Origin: Paraconexibacter algicola | GTDB lineage: Bacteria; Actinomycetota; Thermoleophilia; Solirubrobacterales; Solirubrobacteraceae | Assembly: GCF_003044185.1 (NCBI RefSeq) | Contig: NZ_PYYB01000001.1 | Span: 2,810,978 to 2,874,977, forward strand | Reading direction: 5' to 3' | DNA length: 64,000 bases | Shown: positions 12,478 through 23,248 of the stretch, piece by piece | Numbering within the stretch: the stretch's first letter is position 1 | Layout: the number at the start of each line of letters is the position of its first letter | Notes under the pieces: generated by a model | Databases searched by the model: none | What the model was told of the DNA's origin: nothing | What the model saw: the letters and a program-made list of their open reading frames with translations, nothing else | Program-made: the position numbers and the translations under genes

Positions 12478-13587
12478 ATGCAGGCGGTGATCCTGGTCGG
12501 CGGCGAGGGAACGCGGCTCAGGCCGCTCACCTCCGGCATCCCGAAGCCGATCGTCACGTTCGTCGATCGGCCGTTCATGGCGTACATGCTCCAGTGGCTG
12601 CGCGGCCACGGGGTCGACGACGTCGTCATGGCCTGCGGCTTCCTGCCCGACGCCGTGCAGGCCGCGCTCGGGGACGGCTCCGACTACGGCGTGCGCCTCA
12701 CCTACCTGCAGGAGCCCGAGCCGCGCGGCACCGCGGGCGCGCTGAAGTTCGCGCAGGACCACCTGCAGGAGCGGTTCCTGATGCTCAACGGCGACGTCCT
12801 CACCGACGTCGACGTCAGCGCGCAGATCGCCCAGCACGAGCGCACCGGGGCGACCGCGACGCTCGGCCTCGTGCCCGTCACCGACCCGTCCGCCTACGGC
12901 CTCGTCCTCACGCAGGACGACGGCGCGGTCACCGGCTTCCTCGAGAAGCCCGGCCCGGACCAGCTCGGCGGCATCGACGAGTACCTCATCTCGGCGGGCA
13001 TCTACGTCCTCGAGCGCTCGGTCCTCGACATGATCGAGCCCGACCAGAACGTGTCGATCGAGACGCAGGTGTGGCCCGCGCTCGTCGGCAACGGCCTGTA
13101 CGCCTCCGCCGACCGCTCCGCCTACTGGCTGGACATCGGCACCCCGCAGCGCTACCTGCAGGGCACCTCCGACATCCTCGCCGGCAACGTGACGACCCAG
13201 GTGCTCGACCGCCTGACCGACGGGCTGGCCGTCACGGGCGACGTCGCCGACGGCGCCACCGTGATCGCCCCGGCGATCGTCGAGGCGGGCGCCACCGTCG
13301 CGGCCGGCGCCACCGTCGGTCCCGGCGCGGTGATCGGCGCGGGCGCGTCCGTCGCCGCGGGCGCCACCGTCGAGCGCAGCATCGTCCTGGACGGCGCGAG
13401 CGTCGCGGCCGACGCGGTCGTGCGCGACGCGATCGTCGCCCCGCGGGCCACGATCGGGGAGCGCACCGTCGTCGAGCAGGAGGCCGTGCTCGGCGAGGGC
13501 ACGACCGTCGGCGCGGACAACGTCCTGTCGCGGGGCGTCAAGATCTTCCCGGGCGCGACCGTCGGTGACGGCGCCGTCCGGTTCTGA
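12478..13587 (+). CDS. NDP-sugar pyrophosphorylase with C-terminal hexapeptide beta-helix
   Basis: A 369-residue sugar-1-phosphate nucleotidyltransferase. The N-terminal signature VGGEGTRLRPLTSGIPKP binds nucleotide, and LNGDVLTDVD supplies the metal-binding aspartate. Residues ~250-365 are made of imperfect hexapeptide repeats (GATVAAGATVGPGAVIGAGA and on), forming a left-handed beta-helix that often serves oligomerisation or acyl transfer. The best guess is a mannose-1-phosphate guanylyltransferase or a glucose-1-phosphate enzyme; specificity is not readable. An AGGAGGAG ribosome-binding site (12463-12470) decides the ATG at 12478. Confidence 0.87.
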   Translation: MQAVILVGGEGTRLRPLTSGIPKPIVTFVDRPFMAYMLQWLRGHGVDDVVMACGFLPDAVQAALGDGSDYGVRLTYLQEPEPRGTAGALKFAQDHLQERFLMLNGDVLTDVDVSAQIAQHERTGATATLGLVPVTDPSAYGLVLTQDDGAVTGFLEKPGPDQLGGIDEYLISAGIYVLERSVLDMIEPDQNVSIETQVWPALVGNGLYASADRSAYWLDIGTPQRYLQGTSDILAGNVTTQVLDRLTDGLAVTGDVADGATVIAPAIVEAGATVAAGATVGPGAVIGAGASVAAGATVERSIVLDGASVAADAVVRDAIVAPRATIGERTVVEQEAVLGEGTTVGADNVLSRGVKIFPGATVGDGAVRF

Positions 13588-13615
13588 GCCGCGAGTGCAG
13601 CAGGAGGAGAGAGGG

Positions 13616-14680
13616 ATGAGCACGACGGAGCGCACGCCGCTGGACCGTGAGGCGGTCGCCGCGGTCGACACCACCGACCAGGTCACCGACGTCCTCGCGC
13701 TGCCCGAGCACCTGCGCGACGCGCTGTGGAAGGCGGAGTCGGCGGGCATGACCGGCTGGGACAGCGCCGCCGGGCTCGTCGTCGCCGGCATGGGCGGGGC
13801 GGGCATGGGCGGCCTGCTGGCCCGCGCGATCCTCGGCGACCACGCGGTGCGCCCGATCCTCACCACGCGCGACTACGCGCTGCCGCCGTGGACGACGCCC
13901 GACACGACCGTCCTGTGCACGAGCTACTCGGGGAACACCGAGGAGGTGCTGGCCTGCTACGAGGCGGCCGGTGCGCTCGGCGCGCGGCGCGTCGTCTGCA
14001 CGACCGGCGGCGCGCTTGCGAAGCTCGCCCGCAAGGAGGGCGTGCCGGTCATCCCGATGGCGGGCGGCCTGCGCTCCCGGGCCGCGGTCGGCTACATGAC
14101 CGTGGCCGCGCTCGAGGTCGCCGCGCAGTGCGGCGCTGGCCCGCGCCTGGCGTCCGACCTTGACGTCGCCGCCGAGCACCTGGAGGAGCTCGTCGACGCG
14201 TGGGGACCCGACGGGCCCGAGGACGGCCTGGCCAAGAGCCTCGCCCGCGCGCTGCACGGCAGCGTGCCGGTGATCGCGGGCTGCGGGCTCACCGCGCCGG
14301 TCGCGTACCGCTGGAAGAGCCAGCTGAACGCCAACGCGAAGCTCCCGGCGTTCTCGCACGAGCTGCCCGAGCTCGACCACAACGAGATCCAGGCGTGGGA
14401 GGGCGCGGCCGGGCTCGGCCCGTTCGGCGCGGTCTTCCTCGACGACTGCGACTCCCACCCGCGGATGGGCGGCCGGATCGAGCTGACGCGCCAGCTCGTG
14501 GCGCCGCACGCGACCTCGACCCACGTGGTCTCCTCGGTCGGCACGACGGCTGCCGAGCGGGTCTTCTCGCTCGTGCTCCTCGGCGACCTCGTCTCGCTCT
14601 ACCTCGCGGTCCTGCGCGGCCAGGACCCGGCGCCGCTCACCTCGGTCGAGCAGCTCAAGGGCGAGCTCGCCGCGCGCTGA
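13616..14680 (+). CDS. SIS-domain phosphoglucose/phosphomannose isomerase-like protein
   Basis: A 354-residue protein with two SIS folds. The first carries GMGGAGMGGLLARAILGD and the phosphosugar-binding TSYSGNTEEVLACYEAAG. The second part (HNEIQAWEGAAGLGPFG) resembles the C-terminal domain of the bifunctional phosphoglucose/phosphomannose isomerase family. Such enzymes convert fructose-6-phosphate to glucose- or mannose-6-phosphate, feeding the neighbouring pyrophosphorylase. An AGGAGGAGAG ribosome-binding site (13602-13611) fixes the ATG at 13616; 28 bases separate it from the previous gene. Confidence 0.87.
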   Translation: MSTTERTPLDREAVAAVDTTDQVTDVLALPEHLRDALWKAESAGMTGWDSAAGLVVAGMGGAGMGGLLARAILGDHAVRPILTTRDYALPPWTTPDTTVLCTSYSGNTEEVLACYEAAGALGARRVVCTTGGALAKLARKEGVPVIPMAGGLRSRAAVGYMTVAALEVAAQCGAGPRLASDLDVAAEHLEELVDAWGPDGPEDGLAKSLARALHGSVPVIAGCGLTAPVAYRWKSQLNANAKLPAFSHELPELDHNEIQAWEGAAGLGPFGAVFLDDCDSHPRMGGRIELTRQLVAPHATSTHVVSSVGTTAAERVFSLVLLGDLVSLYLAVLRGQDPAPLTSVEQLKGELAAR

Positions 14681-14699
14681 GTTCGGCCTCCCCGGGCTT

Positions 14700-14719
14700 G
14701 CCGCGACACCCGTCGCGGC
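14700..14719 (+). terminator. Hairpin after the SIS-isomerase gene
   Basis: A perfect 8-bp GC stem with a 4-base loop lies 19 bases after the isomerase stop and 8 bases before the start of the repeat-protein gene. It may end the envelope operon. Its position could also hide or expose the downstream ribosome-binding region. No T-run follows. Confidence 0.4.
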
Positions 14720-14727
14720 GAGCCGTC

Positions 14728-17700
14728 ATGCTTGCGCGCATGCGGCCGACGGGAGGGACCCTGGGACTGCTCACGGCGGTCCTGCTGACCGTCGGGGCCG
14801 CGGACGCGCGCGCCGCGACCGTCGCGGTCGAGTCCGACCGCGTCGTCGTGCGGACCGCGCCCGGGGACGCGGACGAGCTCGTCGTCGAGGGGTACCACAC
14901 CGCCGTCCGGGTCGCCCGTGGGGCGACCGGCAGCGACCCGGTGGCGGGGCCGGGCTGCACGAGCTTCGGCATCTCGGTCATCTGCGAGGTCGCGCCCAAC
15001 CCGGCGCTCGACGCGCCGCTCGCCCGCGTCGAGCTCGGGGACGGCGACGACGTCCTCACCGCGAGCGGCTCGGTGGCGCTCGACGTCGTCGCCGGCCCAG
15101 GCAACGACGTCGTCGCCGGCAGCTTCCGGACCGACCACGTCGACCCGGGCCCGGGCGACGACCTGGTCGCCGGGGGAGACGGCGCGGACGTGGTCCTCGC
15201 CAGCCCGGGCCTCGACGCGATCGGCGGCGGCACCGGCCGCGACACGCTCGACGCCTCCGCCGCCACCGAGCCCGTGCGCCTGGAGATCGGCGGGACCGGC
15301 AACGGCGGCGTCGGCCTCGACGAGCGGCTGCGCGACGTCGACGTCCTCGCCGGCGGCAGCGGCGACGACGAGCTCACGGTCGTCGGGGACCGCACCGAGC
15401 AGCCCACGCTCTACGGCGGGGCCGGGAACGACCGGCTGCAGCTGCGTCACGAGGGCACCGCGAGCGGCGGCACGGGCGACGACCGGCTCGCCGCCTTCCA
15501 GGAGGCCGGCGTCCCGTCGGGGCGCATCACCCTGTTCGGCGACGACGGGAACGACACGCTCGCCGCGACCGGGCTGCGGCTCGACGCCGTCCTGGACGGC
15601 GGCGCGGGCACCGACACGCTGCGGACCGAGGGCGGCGCCGACCGCCTCGACGGCGGCAGCGGCGACGACCTGCTCGACGCCGGCGAGGGCGACGACCAGC
15701 TTGAGGGCGGCCCGGGCGCCGACCGGCTCGCCGGTGGCGAGGGCGCCGACCGGCTGACCGGCGGCCCCGGTCCCGACGCGCTCGCCGGCGGCGGCGGCGA
15801 CCGCGACACGGTCAGCTACCCCGACGGCCCCGGGGCGACCGTCACCCCCGACGGCCGCGCCGCCGACGACGGCGCCCCGGGCGAGGGCGATCTCGTCGGC
15901 GCCGACGTCGAGCTGCTCGAGGGCGGGCCGGGCGACGACCGCTTCGTCGCGCACCCGGGCACGTCGCGCGGCTTCGCGGGGCGCGGCGGCACCGACACCC
16001 TCGACCTCTCGCGCTGGCCGACCGGGGTCGTCGCGCCGTTCGGCGCGGGCCAGGCGTCCGGTGACGCGCTGCCGAACACCGCCGGGCTCGACCGCATCGA
16101 CGGCACCGGCTTCTCGGTCGTCATCGGCTCCCCGCACGACGACGTCCTCCTCGGCACGCCGGGCGCCGACACCCTGCTCGGGGCCGACGGCGACGACCGC
16201 CTCTTCGGCGGGACCGGCGGCGACCGGCTCCTCGGGGGCGCCGGTCGCGACGAGGTCTCCTACGCCGGGCGCGGCGCCGGCGTCACCGTGACCGTCGGCG
16301 GCGGCGCCGACGACGGGGCGGCGGGGGAGGGCGACGACGTCGCCGCCGACGTCGAGACGCTCGTCGGGACCGCGGCCGCCGACGTGCTCACCGGCGGTCC
16401 GGCGGCCGAGGTGCTGCTCGGCGGTGCGGGCGCCGACCGGATCACCGGCGGCGGCGGCGACGACGCGCTGAGCGGCCAGCAGGGCCGCGACGTGCTGCGC
16501 GGCGACGCGGGCGCGGACGCCGTCATCGCCTTCGACGACGGCGAGGGCGACGCGGTCGCCTGCGACGCGGCCGACGCCGTCTCCGCCGACCGCGCCGACG
16601 CGCTGCGCGGCTGCGTGCTGCCGCGCCGCCAGGTCGTCGCCGCGCCCCGGCCGGTCGCGCCCCCCGGCACCGCACCGCGCGCCCGCGCCGCCCGCACCGT
16701 GCGCGGCACCGCGCGCGCCGACGCGCTCCGGGGCGGGCGCGGCGCCGACGTCCTGCGCGGCCTCGGCGGCCGCGACCGGCTCTCCGGCGGCCGCGGGGCC
16801 GACCGCCTGCTCGGCGGCACCGGCGACGACCGGCTCTACGGCGGGACCGGCTCGGACACGCTCGACGGCGGTCCCGGCGTCGACCTCCTGCGCGGCGAGG
16901 AGGCCCCCGACCGGCTGCTCGGCGGCCCGGGCGCCGACGTGCTCGCCGGGCAGACCGGGTCCGACCGGCTAGACGGCGGGCCCGGGTCCGACGCCCTGGA
17001 GGGCGCCTCGGGCGACGACCGGCTGCTCGGCCGCGACGGCGACGACACCCTCAGCGGCGGCTTCGGCCACGACACGCTCAGCGGCGGCGCCGGCGGCGAC
17101 AGCCTCGCCGGCGACGAGGCCCCCGACGTCCTGGACGGCGGCAGCGGCAACGACCTGCTCGACGGGGGCTCCGGGCCCGACACGATCCGCGCGGGCGACG
17201 GCGACGACCAGCTGCTCGGCGGCACCGGCCGGGACCGCTTCTACGCGGGCGCCGGTGACGACGTGCTCGCCGCCAACGACGGCGGCAAGGAGGAGCTCAT
17301 CGACTGCGGCCCCGGCGAGGACCTGCTGTTCGTCGACGTCCCGCGCGGCGACGCCCCGACCGCGACGCCCGCCGCCCGGGAGGTCGCGTCGGCCGCGCTG
17401 CTCGTCGGCTGCGAGCGGATCGTCGCCGCCGCCGAGCCGCACGTCCCCGGGCGCGGCGACGTCCACCTCTCCTCCGACACGGGCGGCGACGTGCGCGTCG
17501 GCACCCCGCTGGCCGACAAGCTCCTGGGCGGCGCGGGCGCCGACCTGTTCCTCGGCGGCGACGGGGAGGACGTGCTCTGGGGCGACTACCAGCCGGGGAC
17601 CGCCGCCCCCGACCTGCTGTTCGGGCACGCCGGCCCCGACACGATGTACGGCGGCGGCGGACCGGACCTCGTCGACGGCGGGCCCGGAGCCGACTACGTC

Positions 17701-17919
17701 CAGGGCGACGCCGGCGACGACGTGCTGCGCGGCGGCGCCGGGAACGACCGGCTGCGCAGCGGCGCCGGGCGCGACGTCATCGAGGCAGGGGCGGGCGACG
17801 ACCGGGTCTTCGCCGCGGCCGACGGCCGCGACCGCATCGACTGCGGCCCCGGGCGCGACGTCGTCGACGCCGACCCCGACGACACGGTGCGCCACTGCGA
17901 GGTCGTCCGCCGCGGGTAA
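14728..17919 (+). CDS. Secreted calcium-binding RTX-type repeat protein
   Basis: A 1063-residue protein. The N-terminus ([20 protein letters not shown], cleavage after AADARA) is a Sec-type signal peptide. ATG 14728 is used, though an in-frame ATG 12 bases later is equally possible. The mature part consists largely of RTX nonapeptides of the form GGxGxDxLx (for example [27 protein letters not shown]). Each turn binds calcium in a parallel beta-roll. The repeats fall into blocks around residues 70-620, 650-870 and 920-1050, split by spacers containing [15 protein letters not shown] and a Cys-containing segment. No catalytic domain or sorting signal is visible. The role may be structural or adhesive at the cell surface, as inference. 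Confidence 0.85.
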   Translation: MLARMRPTGGTLGLLTAVLLTVGAADARAATVAVESDRVVVRTAPGDADELVVEGYHTAVRVARGATGSDPVAGPGCTSFGISVICEVAPNPALDAPLARVELGDGDDVLTASGSVALDVVAGPGNDVVAGSFRTDHVDPGPGDDLVAGGDGADVVLASPGLDAIGGGTGRDTLDASAATEPVRLEIGGTGNGGVGLDERLRDVDVLAGGSGDDELTVVGDRTEQPTLYGGAGNDRLQLRHEGTASGGTGDDRLAAFQEAGVPSGRITLFGDDGNDTLAATGLRLDAVLDGGAGTDTLRTEGGADRLDGGSGDDLLDAGEGDDQLEGGPGADRLAGGEGADRLTGGPGPDALAGGGGDRDTVSYPDGPGATVTPDGRAADDGAPGEGDLVGADVELLEGGPGDDRFVAHPGTSRGFAGRGGTDTLDLSRWPTGVVAPFGAGQASGDALPNTAGLDRIDGTGFSVVIGSPHDDVLLGTPGADTLLGADGDDRLFGGTGGDRLLGGAGRDEVSYAGRGAGVTVTVGGGADDGAAGEGDDVAADVETLVGTAAADVLTGGPAAEVLLGGAGADRITGGGGDDALSGQQGRDVLRGDAGADAVIAFDDGEGDAVACDAADAVSADRADALRGCVLPRRQVVAAPRPVAPPGTAPRARAARTVRGTARADALRGGRGADVLRGLGGRDRLSGGRGADRLLGGTGDDRLYGGTGSDTLDGGPGVDLLRGEEAPDRLLGGPGADVLAGQTGSDRLDGGPGSDALEGASGDDRLLGRDGDDTLSGGFGHDTLSGGAGGDSLAGDEAPDVLDGGSGNDLLDGGSGPDTIRAGDGDDQLLGGTGRDRFYAGAGDDVLAANDGGKEELIDCGPGEDLLFVDVPRGDAPTATPAAREVASAALLVGCERIVAAAEPHVPGRGDVHLSSDTGGDVRVGTPLADKLLGGAGADLFLGGDGEDVLWGDYQPGTAAPDLLFGHAGPDTMYGGGGPDLVDGGPGADYVQGDAGDDVLRGGAGNDRLRSGAGRDVIEAGAGDDRVFAAADGRDRIDCGPGRDVVDADPDDTVRHCEVVRRG

Positions 17920-17945
17920 CCTTGACACGATCGTGGTAAGGTTGC
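17916..17945. promoter_or_regulatory. MerR-type operator dyad
   Basis: A 30-base imperfect dyad (12 of 15 positions symmetric) has outer arms GTAACCTT and AAGGTTGC and an inner ACGATCGT. It ends six bases before the start codon of the MerR gene and begins inside the stop region of the upstream repeat-protein gene. MerR-family regulators usually bind such long dyads over their own promoter. A TAAGGT box (17937-17942), nine bases before the ATG, is a plausible -10 element within the right arm. Confidence 0.6.
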
Positions 17946-17951
17946 CCGCGG

Positions 17952-18317
17952 ATGGACGCGCTGACCATCAACGAGGCTGCCGAGACGACCGGCTGGTCGC
18001 CCCGCATGCTCCGCTACGTCGAGCGCCTCGGGCTCATCGAGCCCGAACGCTCCAGCGGCGGCTACCGCCTCTACGGACCCGCCGAGCTCCAGCGCCTGCG
18101 CACCCTGCGCGAGCTGCTGGGCGAGCACGAGCTCGGACTCGGCGAGATGGGCTTCGCACTACGCCTGCGCCGCGACCGCGACCTGCGGGACGCGGTGGAG
18201 GCGTGGTTCGAGGCCACACCGGCGCGCCCCACCGGCGTCCCCGCCAGCGACTGGCTGAGCTGGGAGCAGGACAAGCACTCGAGGCTCCTGGCCGCGGCCG
18301 GGGCGCCTCCCACGTGA
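17952..18317 (+). CDS. MerR family transcriptional regulator
   Basis: A 121-residue DNA-binding protein. The N-terminal winged helix-turn-helix is clear ([20 protein letters not shown], then [20 protein letters not shown]), followed by a short helix pair. It has no cysteine cluster, so it is unlikely to be a metal or redox sensor of the CueR/SoxR type. It is short for MerR proteins and lacks a ligand-binding domain, closer to the small regulators. Its stop codon overlaps a possible GTG start of ahcY, so the two are probably co-transcribed. The dyad upstream suggests autoregulation and hence control of ahcY. Confidence 0.88.
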   Translation: MDALTINEAAETTGWSPRMLRYVERLGLIEPERSSGGYRLYGPAELQRLRTLRELLGEHELGLGEMGFALRLRRDRDLRDAVEAWFEATPARPTGVPASDWLSWEQDKHSRLLAAAGAPPT

Positions 18318-18334
18318 ACGACCACAAGGACACG

Positions 18335-19795
<1,461 letters not shown>

Positions 19796-19805
19796 CCCCA
19801 GAGAC

Positions 19806-20015
19806 CCGTCTCGACGCCCGTGCGCGCACCCGGGGCGAAGGGCCCGTACGTCCGTACTTGCCCCGCGCCCCGGTCGCCCGCACGGACGACGATCCGGGCC
19901 TCTGGGCACTCCGTGTCGACGCCGGTGCGCGCACCCGGGGCGAAGGGCCCGTACGTCCGTACTCGCCCCGCGCCCCGGTCGCCCGCACGGACGACGATCC
20001 GGGCCTCCGGGCACT
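19806..20015. repeat. Two tandem copies of a 105-bp repeat between the two SAHH genes
   Basis: Copies run 19806-19910 and 19911-20015 and differ at only a few positions. Each contains the perfect palindrome GTGCGCGCAC (19820-19829 and 19925-19934). Each also has a hairpin whose arms are GGGGCGA (19832-19838; 19937-19943) and TTGCCCC or TCGCCCC (19858-19864; 19963-19969); the difference turns a G-T wobble into a G-C pair. The repeat fills the 238-base gap between the genes. Because 105 is divisible by 3, it also reads as an open frame, but I see no ribosome-binding site or coding character. It could be a dispersed repeat, a transcript stabiliser or a terminator. Confidence 0.85.
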
Positions 20016-20033
20016 CCCGGGGCAGGCGGTCGC

Positions 20034-21287
20034 ATGTCTGACGTCGCCGACCTGACGCTCGCGGCCGCCGGCCGGGACCGCATCGACTGGGCCGACGCCC
20101 AGATGCCGGTCCTGGCCGCCCTGCGGGAGCGGTTCGCGCAGGAGCGCCCGCTGGAGGGCGTCGTCGTCGCCGCGTGCCTGCACGTCACCGCGGAGACGGC
20201 CAACCTCGTCCGGGCCCTCCTCGCGGGCGGCGCCGAGGTCGCGCTCGCCGCGGCCAACCCGCTCTCCACGCAGGACGACGTCGCCGCCGCCCTCGCCGTC
20301 GAGGACGGGGCGGAGGTCCACGCCCGCCGCGGCGAGGACCTCGACGCCTACGTCGCGCACGTCGGGGCGCTCGTCGCCCGCAGCCCGCAGATCACGCTCG
20401 ACGACGGCGCCGACCTCGTCAGCGTCATCCACGCCGCCCACCCCGGCGTCCTCGACGGGATGCTCGGCGCCACCGAGGAGACCACCACGGGCCTCGTGCG
20501 CCTGCGCGCCCTCGAGGCGCAGGGCCGGCTCGCCGTGCCCGTCATCGCCGTCAACGAAGCGCTCTCGGAGCGGGTCTTCAACGACCGCTACGGCACCGGC
20601 CAGTCCACGCTCGACGGGATCCTGCGCGCCACCAACCTGCTGCTCGCCGGACGCACCGTCGTCGTCCTCGGCTACGGCTGGACCGGGAAGGGCATCGCGC
20701 AGCGCGCCCGCGGCATGGGCGCGATCGTCGTCGTCTGCGAGGTCGACGAGCGCCGCGCGCTCGAGGCCCGCATGGAGGGCTACGAGGTCCTCCCGGCCCT
20801 GACCGCCGCCGAGCGCGGCGACGTCTTCATCACCGTCACCGGCGTCGCCCGGGTGCTGCGCGCCGAGCACTTCGCCCGCATGAAGGACGGCGCGGTGCTC
20901 GCGAACGCCGGGCACTTCGACGTCGAGATCGACCTGCCCGCCCTGCGCGAGGCCGCCGTCGGCCCGCCCGTCCCGGTGCTGCCGCTCGTCGACCAGGTCG
21001 ACCTCGGCGGCCGGCGGCTCAACCTGCTCGCCTCCGGGCGCGTCGTGAACCTCGCCGCCGCCCAGGGCCACCCGGCCGCGGTCATGGACATGAGCTTCGC
21101 CAACCAGGCCCTCGCCGCCGAGGAGCTCGTGCTGCGCCGCGGCGCGCTCGGCCCCGGCGTGCACCCGGTCCCCGAGCGCGTCGACCGCGAGATCGCCCGG
21201 CTCAAGCTCGCGTCGCTCGGCGTGCAGATCGACACGCTCAGCGACGAGCAGGCCGCCTACCGCACGACCTGGGACCCCGCGCCGTAG
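20034..21287 (+). CDS. Second SAHH-like protein (short, archaeal/thermophile-type), active site altered
   Basis: A 417-residue paralogue of ahcY. It has the features of the short SAHH branch: no insertion, NAD motif GYGWTGKG, and a C-terminus ending YRTTWDPAP without the K..Y extension. Substrate residues in ACLHVTAETA, LDDGADLVSVIH, TEETTTG, GHFDVEID and GHPAAVMD remain. The segment aligned with [11 protein letters not shown] reads NEALSERVFND: the catalytic Lys is Glu179, and the Asp-Asn pair is swapped to Asn183-Asp184. The protein may use a different nucleoside thioether or act as an inactive regulator. It lies directly after ahcY and the 105-bp repeats on the same strand. Confidence 0.85.
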   Translation: MSDVADLTLAAAGRDRIDWADAQMPVLAALRERFAQERPLEGVVVAACLHVTAETANLVRALLAGGAEVALAAANPLSTQDDVAAALAVEDGAEVHARRGEDLDAYVAHVGALVARSPQITLDDGADLVSVIHAAHPGVLDGMLGATEETTTGLVRLRALEAQGRLAVPVIAVNEALSERVFNDRYGTGQSTLDGILRATNLLLAGRTVVVLGYGWTGKGIAQRARGMGAIVVVCEVDERRALEARMEGYEVLPALTAAERGDVFITVTGVARVLRAEHFARMKDGAVLANAGHFDVEIDLPALREAAVGPPVPVLPLVDQVDLGGRRLNLLASGRVVNLAAAQGHPAAVMDMSFANQALAAEELVLRRGALGPGVHPVPERVDREIARLKLASLGVQIDTLSDEQAAYRTTWDPAP

Positions 21288-21336
21288 GCGCGTCGGCACG
21301 CCCGCCGGAGCCGCGGGCCGGTACCGTCCGTCCCGC

Positions 21337-22338
21337 ATGGAGATCAGAGCACAGGTCCTCGCCGCCGGTCTCGGCACCCGGCTGCGCCCCCTGACCCACG
21401 AGATCCCGAAGCCGATGGTCCCGGTCCTCGACCGGCCGGTGATGGCGCACATCGTCGACCACCTGCGCCGCGCGGGCATCCAGGACATCGTCGCGAACCT
21501 CCACTACTTCCCCGACACGATCCGCGACTACTTCGGGGACGCGATCGAGTACGTCGAGGAGGAGGAGCTCTCCGGCACCGCGGGCGGCGTGCGCCGCTGC
21601 CGCGAGTTCTTCGGCGACGGCACCTTCCTCGTCTTCTCCGGGGACGCGCTCACCGACATCGACATCGAGCGGTTCCTCGCCGCGCACCGCGCGAACGGCG
21701 GCGTCGCCACGATCGCGGCCAAGCAGGTCGCCGACACCCAGGAGTACGGGGTGATCGTCCACGACGCGCAGGGCCGCATCAGCGCCTTCCAGGAGAAGCC
21801 CCACCCCGACGAGGCGCTCTCCGACCTCGCGAACACCTGCATCTACCTGTTCGAGCCGGAGATCTTCGACTACTTCCCCGACACCGCGTTCGTCGACTTC
21901 GCCAACGACGTCTTCCCGGCGCTGCTCGCCCACGACGTGCCGTTCCACGTGCACGACATCGGCGACGAGTACTGGAACGACGTCGGGTCGCTCGTGGAGC
22001 TCAAGCAGGGCACCTTCGACGCGATCACCGGCGGCCTGGACCTGCGGGCCGAGGGCGACGAGATCGAGCCCGGCCTCGTGCTCGGCGACGGCACCTCGTT
22101 CGCGGGCGTCGAGCTCGTCGAGCCGCCCGTCTGGATCGGCCGCGACGTCACGATCGGCAAGCACGTGCGCCTGCAGGGCCCGCTCGTCATCGGCGACGAG
22201 GCGGTCATCGGCGACGGCGCCTGCCTGAAGGACGCGGTCGTCTTCCCCGGCACCGAGCTCCCCGCCGGCTCGATCCTCATCAGCGGCATCGCGGGCCACG
22301 TCGGCATCACCGAGAACCTCCGCCGGCCGGGAACCTGA
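21337..22338 (+). CDS. Sugar-1-phosphate nucleotidyltransferase
   Basis: A 333-residue NDP-sugar synthase. AAGLGTRLRPLTHEIPKP is the nucleotide-binding signature, and FSGDALTDID carries the metal aspartate. The C-terminal ~90 residues are hexapeptide-like (VWIGRDVTIGKHVRLQGP). It is related to the protein at 12478-13587 but shorter and with a different C-terminus. The reaction is NTP plus sugar-1-phosphate to NDP-sugar; glucose-1-phosphate thymidylyl- or mannose-1-phosphate guanylyltransferase are the leading options. A TACCGT box (21322-21327) nine bases before the ATG suggests its own promoter, separate from the SAHH genes. Confidence 0.87.
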   Translation: MEIRAQVLAAGLGTRLRPLTHEIPKPMVPVLDRPVMAHIVDHLRRAGIQDIVANLHYFPDTIRDYFGDAIEYVEEEELSGTAGGVRRCREFFGDGTFLVFSGDALTDIDIERFLAAHRANGGVATIAAKQVADTQEYGVIVHDAQGRISAFQEKPHPDEALSDLANTCIYLFEPEIFDYFPDTAFVDFANDVFPALLAHDVPFHVHDIGDEYWNDVGSLVELKQGTFDAITGGLDLRAEGDEIEPGLVLGDGTSFAGVELVEPPVWIGRDVTIGKHVRLQGPLVIGDEAVIGDGACLKDAVVFPGTELPAGSILISGIAGHVGITENLRRPGT

Positions 22339-22362
22339 CGCGCCCGGCCCGGCCCGCGCGCG

Positions 22363-23187
22363 TCAGGAGGCGGCGCGGGTCTCGTAGCGCTCGGCGCGCT
22401 CGTCCGCACGGTCGGACTCGCCGAGCGCACGGATGAACAGGAACGCCAGCGCGATCCCCATGACGACCGACTGCTCGATCGCCATGATCGCCCCGGCCAG
22501 CGCCTGGTCGTCGGTCGCCGACAGGCCCCAGTAGCGCGGGCCCTCCTCGTACACGGCGTACAGCGCGCTGGGCGCGAAGGTCAGGAAGATCCCGAGGATC
22601 CCGACGAGGACCTTCGTGACGACCATGTAGACGACCGGTCCCAGGCCGCCGAGCGCCAGGCGCGACCGGATCGGGGACAGCAGGTGCCACCAGTACAGGC
22701 CCCCGCCGAAGGTGAAGCAGATGTGCTCGAGCACGTGCACGAACGGGTGCTCGACCGCCGCGTCGTAGAGCGCCGGGATGTGCCAGATCCACATCACGCC
22801 GACGTACAGGACGATCGCGAAGACCGGGCCGCCGAACCAGCCCGCGCGGCGCTCCAGAGGGTGCAGGCCACGGGTCGCGGGCCGCAGCAGCACCTTCGTG
22901 AGCCCGAGGATCAGCAGGATCGGCACGATGTCCAGCAGCAGCACGTGCTGGACCATGTGCATCGCGAAGATCTGCTCGCCGAGGACGTCCAGCGGCGAGA
23001 ACAGCGCGGCGCACAGGAGCACGATCCCCAGGAGGAAGACGCACAGCCGCCACACCGGGGCGTCGCGCGGGCCGCTGGCGGTCGCCCGGACCGCACGGAA
23101 CCGCCACAGGTACGCGCCCAGGAGCAGGGCGACGAGGAGCGCGGGCCCGGGAGCGAACGTCCAGGACGTGTCGGGCGACACAGACAT
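22363..23187 (-). CDS. ctaG: CtaG-type cytochrome c oxidase assembly factor
   Basis: A 274-residue integral membrane protein with about seven helices. It matches the Caa3_CtaG family: SPLDVLGEQIFAMHMVQHVLLLDIVPILLILG, WIWHIPALYDAAVEHPFVHVLEHICF, and FLTFAPSALYAVYEEGPRYWG. The conserved His residues (MHMVQH, WHIP, LEH) are those thought to bind copper or haem during caa3 oxidase assembly. The Bacillus subtilis relative is needed for that oxidase. It converges with the nucleotidyltransferase gene and diverges from comF across 61 bases. No oxidase genes are in the window. Confidence 0.9.
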   Translation of the reverse strand: MSVSPDTSWTFAPGPALLVALLLGAYLWRFRAVRATASGPRDAPVWRLCVFLLGIVLLCAALFSPLDVLGEQIFAMHMVQHVLLLDIVPILLILGLTKVLLRPATRGLHPLERRAGWFGGPVFAIVLYVGVMWIWHIPALYDAAVEHPFVHVLEHICFTFGGGLYWWHLLSPIRSRLALGGLGPVVYMVVTKVLVGILGIFLTFAPSALYAVYEEGPRYWGLSATDDQALAGAIMAIEQSVVMGIALAFLFIRALGESDRADERAERYETRAAS

Positions 23188-23248
23188 CGCACACGATCGT
23201 TGCAGGTGGGTGTGGATCCGTGACGCCGGGTCGGGCCACCATGGCGCG

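Noticed and set aside
15040-17900. CRISPR-like or tandem DNA repeat array
   Set aside because: The periodicity is the nonapeptide coding of the RTX protein. The DNA units are degenerate and lie inside one long frame with a signal peptide.
17920-18334. SAH or SAM riboswitch upstream of ahcY
   Set aside because: The space before ahcY is occupied by the MerR gene. No leader long enough for a riboswitch is present.
19820-20041. An open frame through the 105-bp repeats (reads APGAKGPYVRT twice)
   Set aside because: The frame stays open only because the period is divisible by three. There is no ribosome-binding site, and the DNA shows structural rather than coding features.
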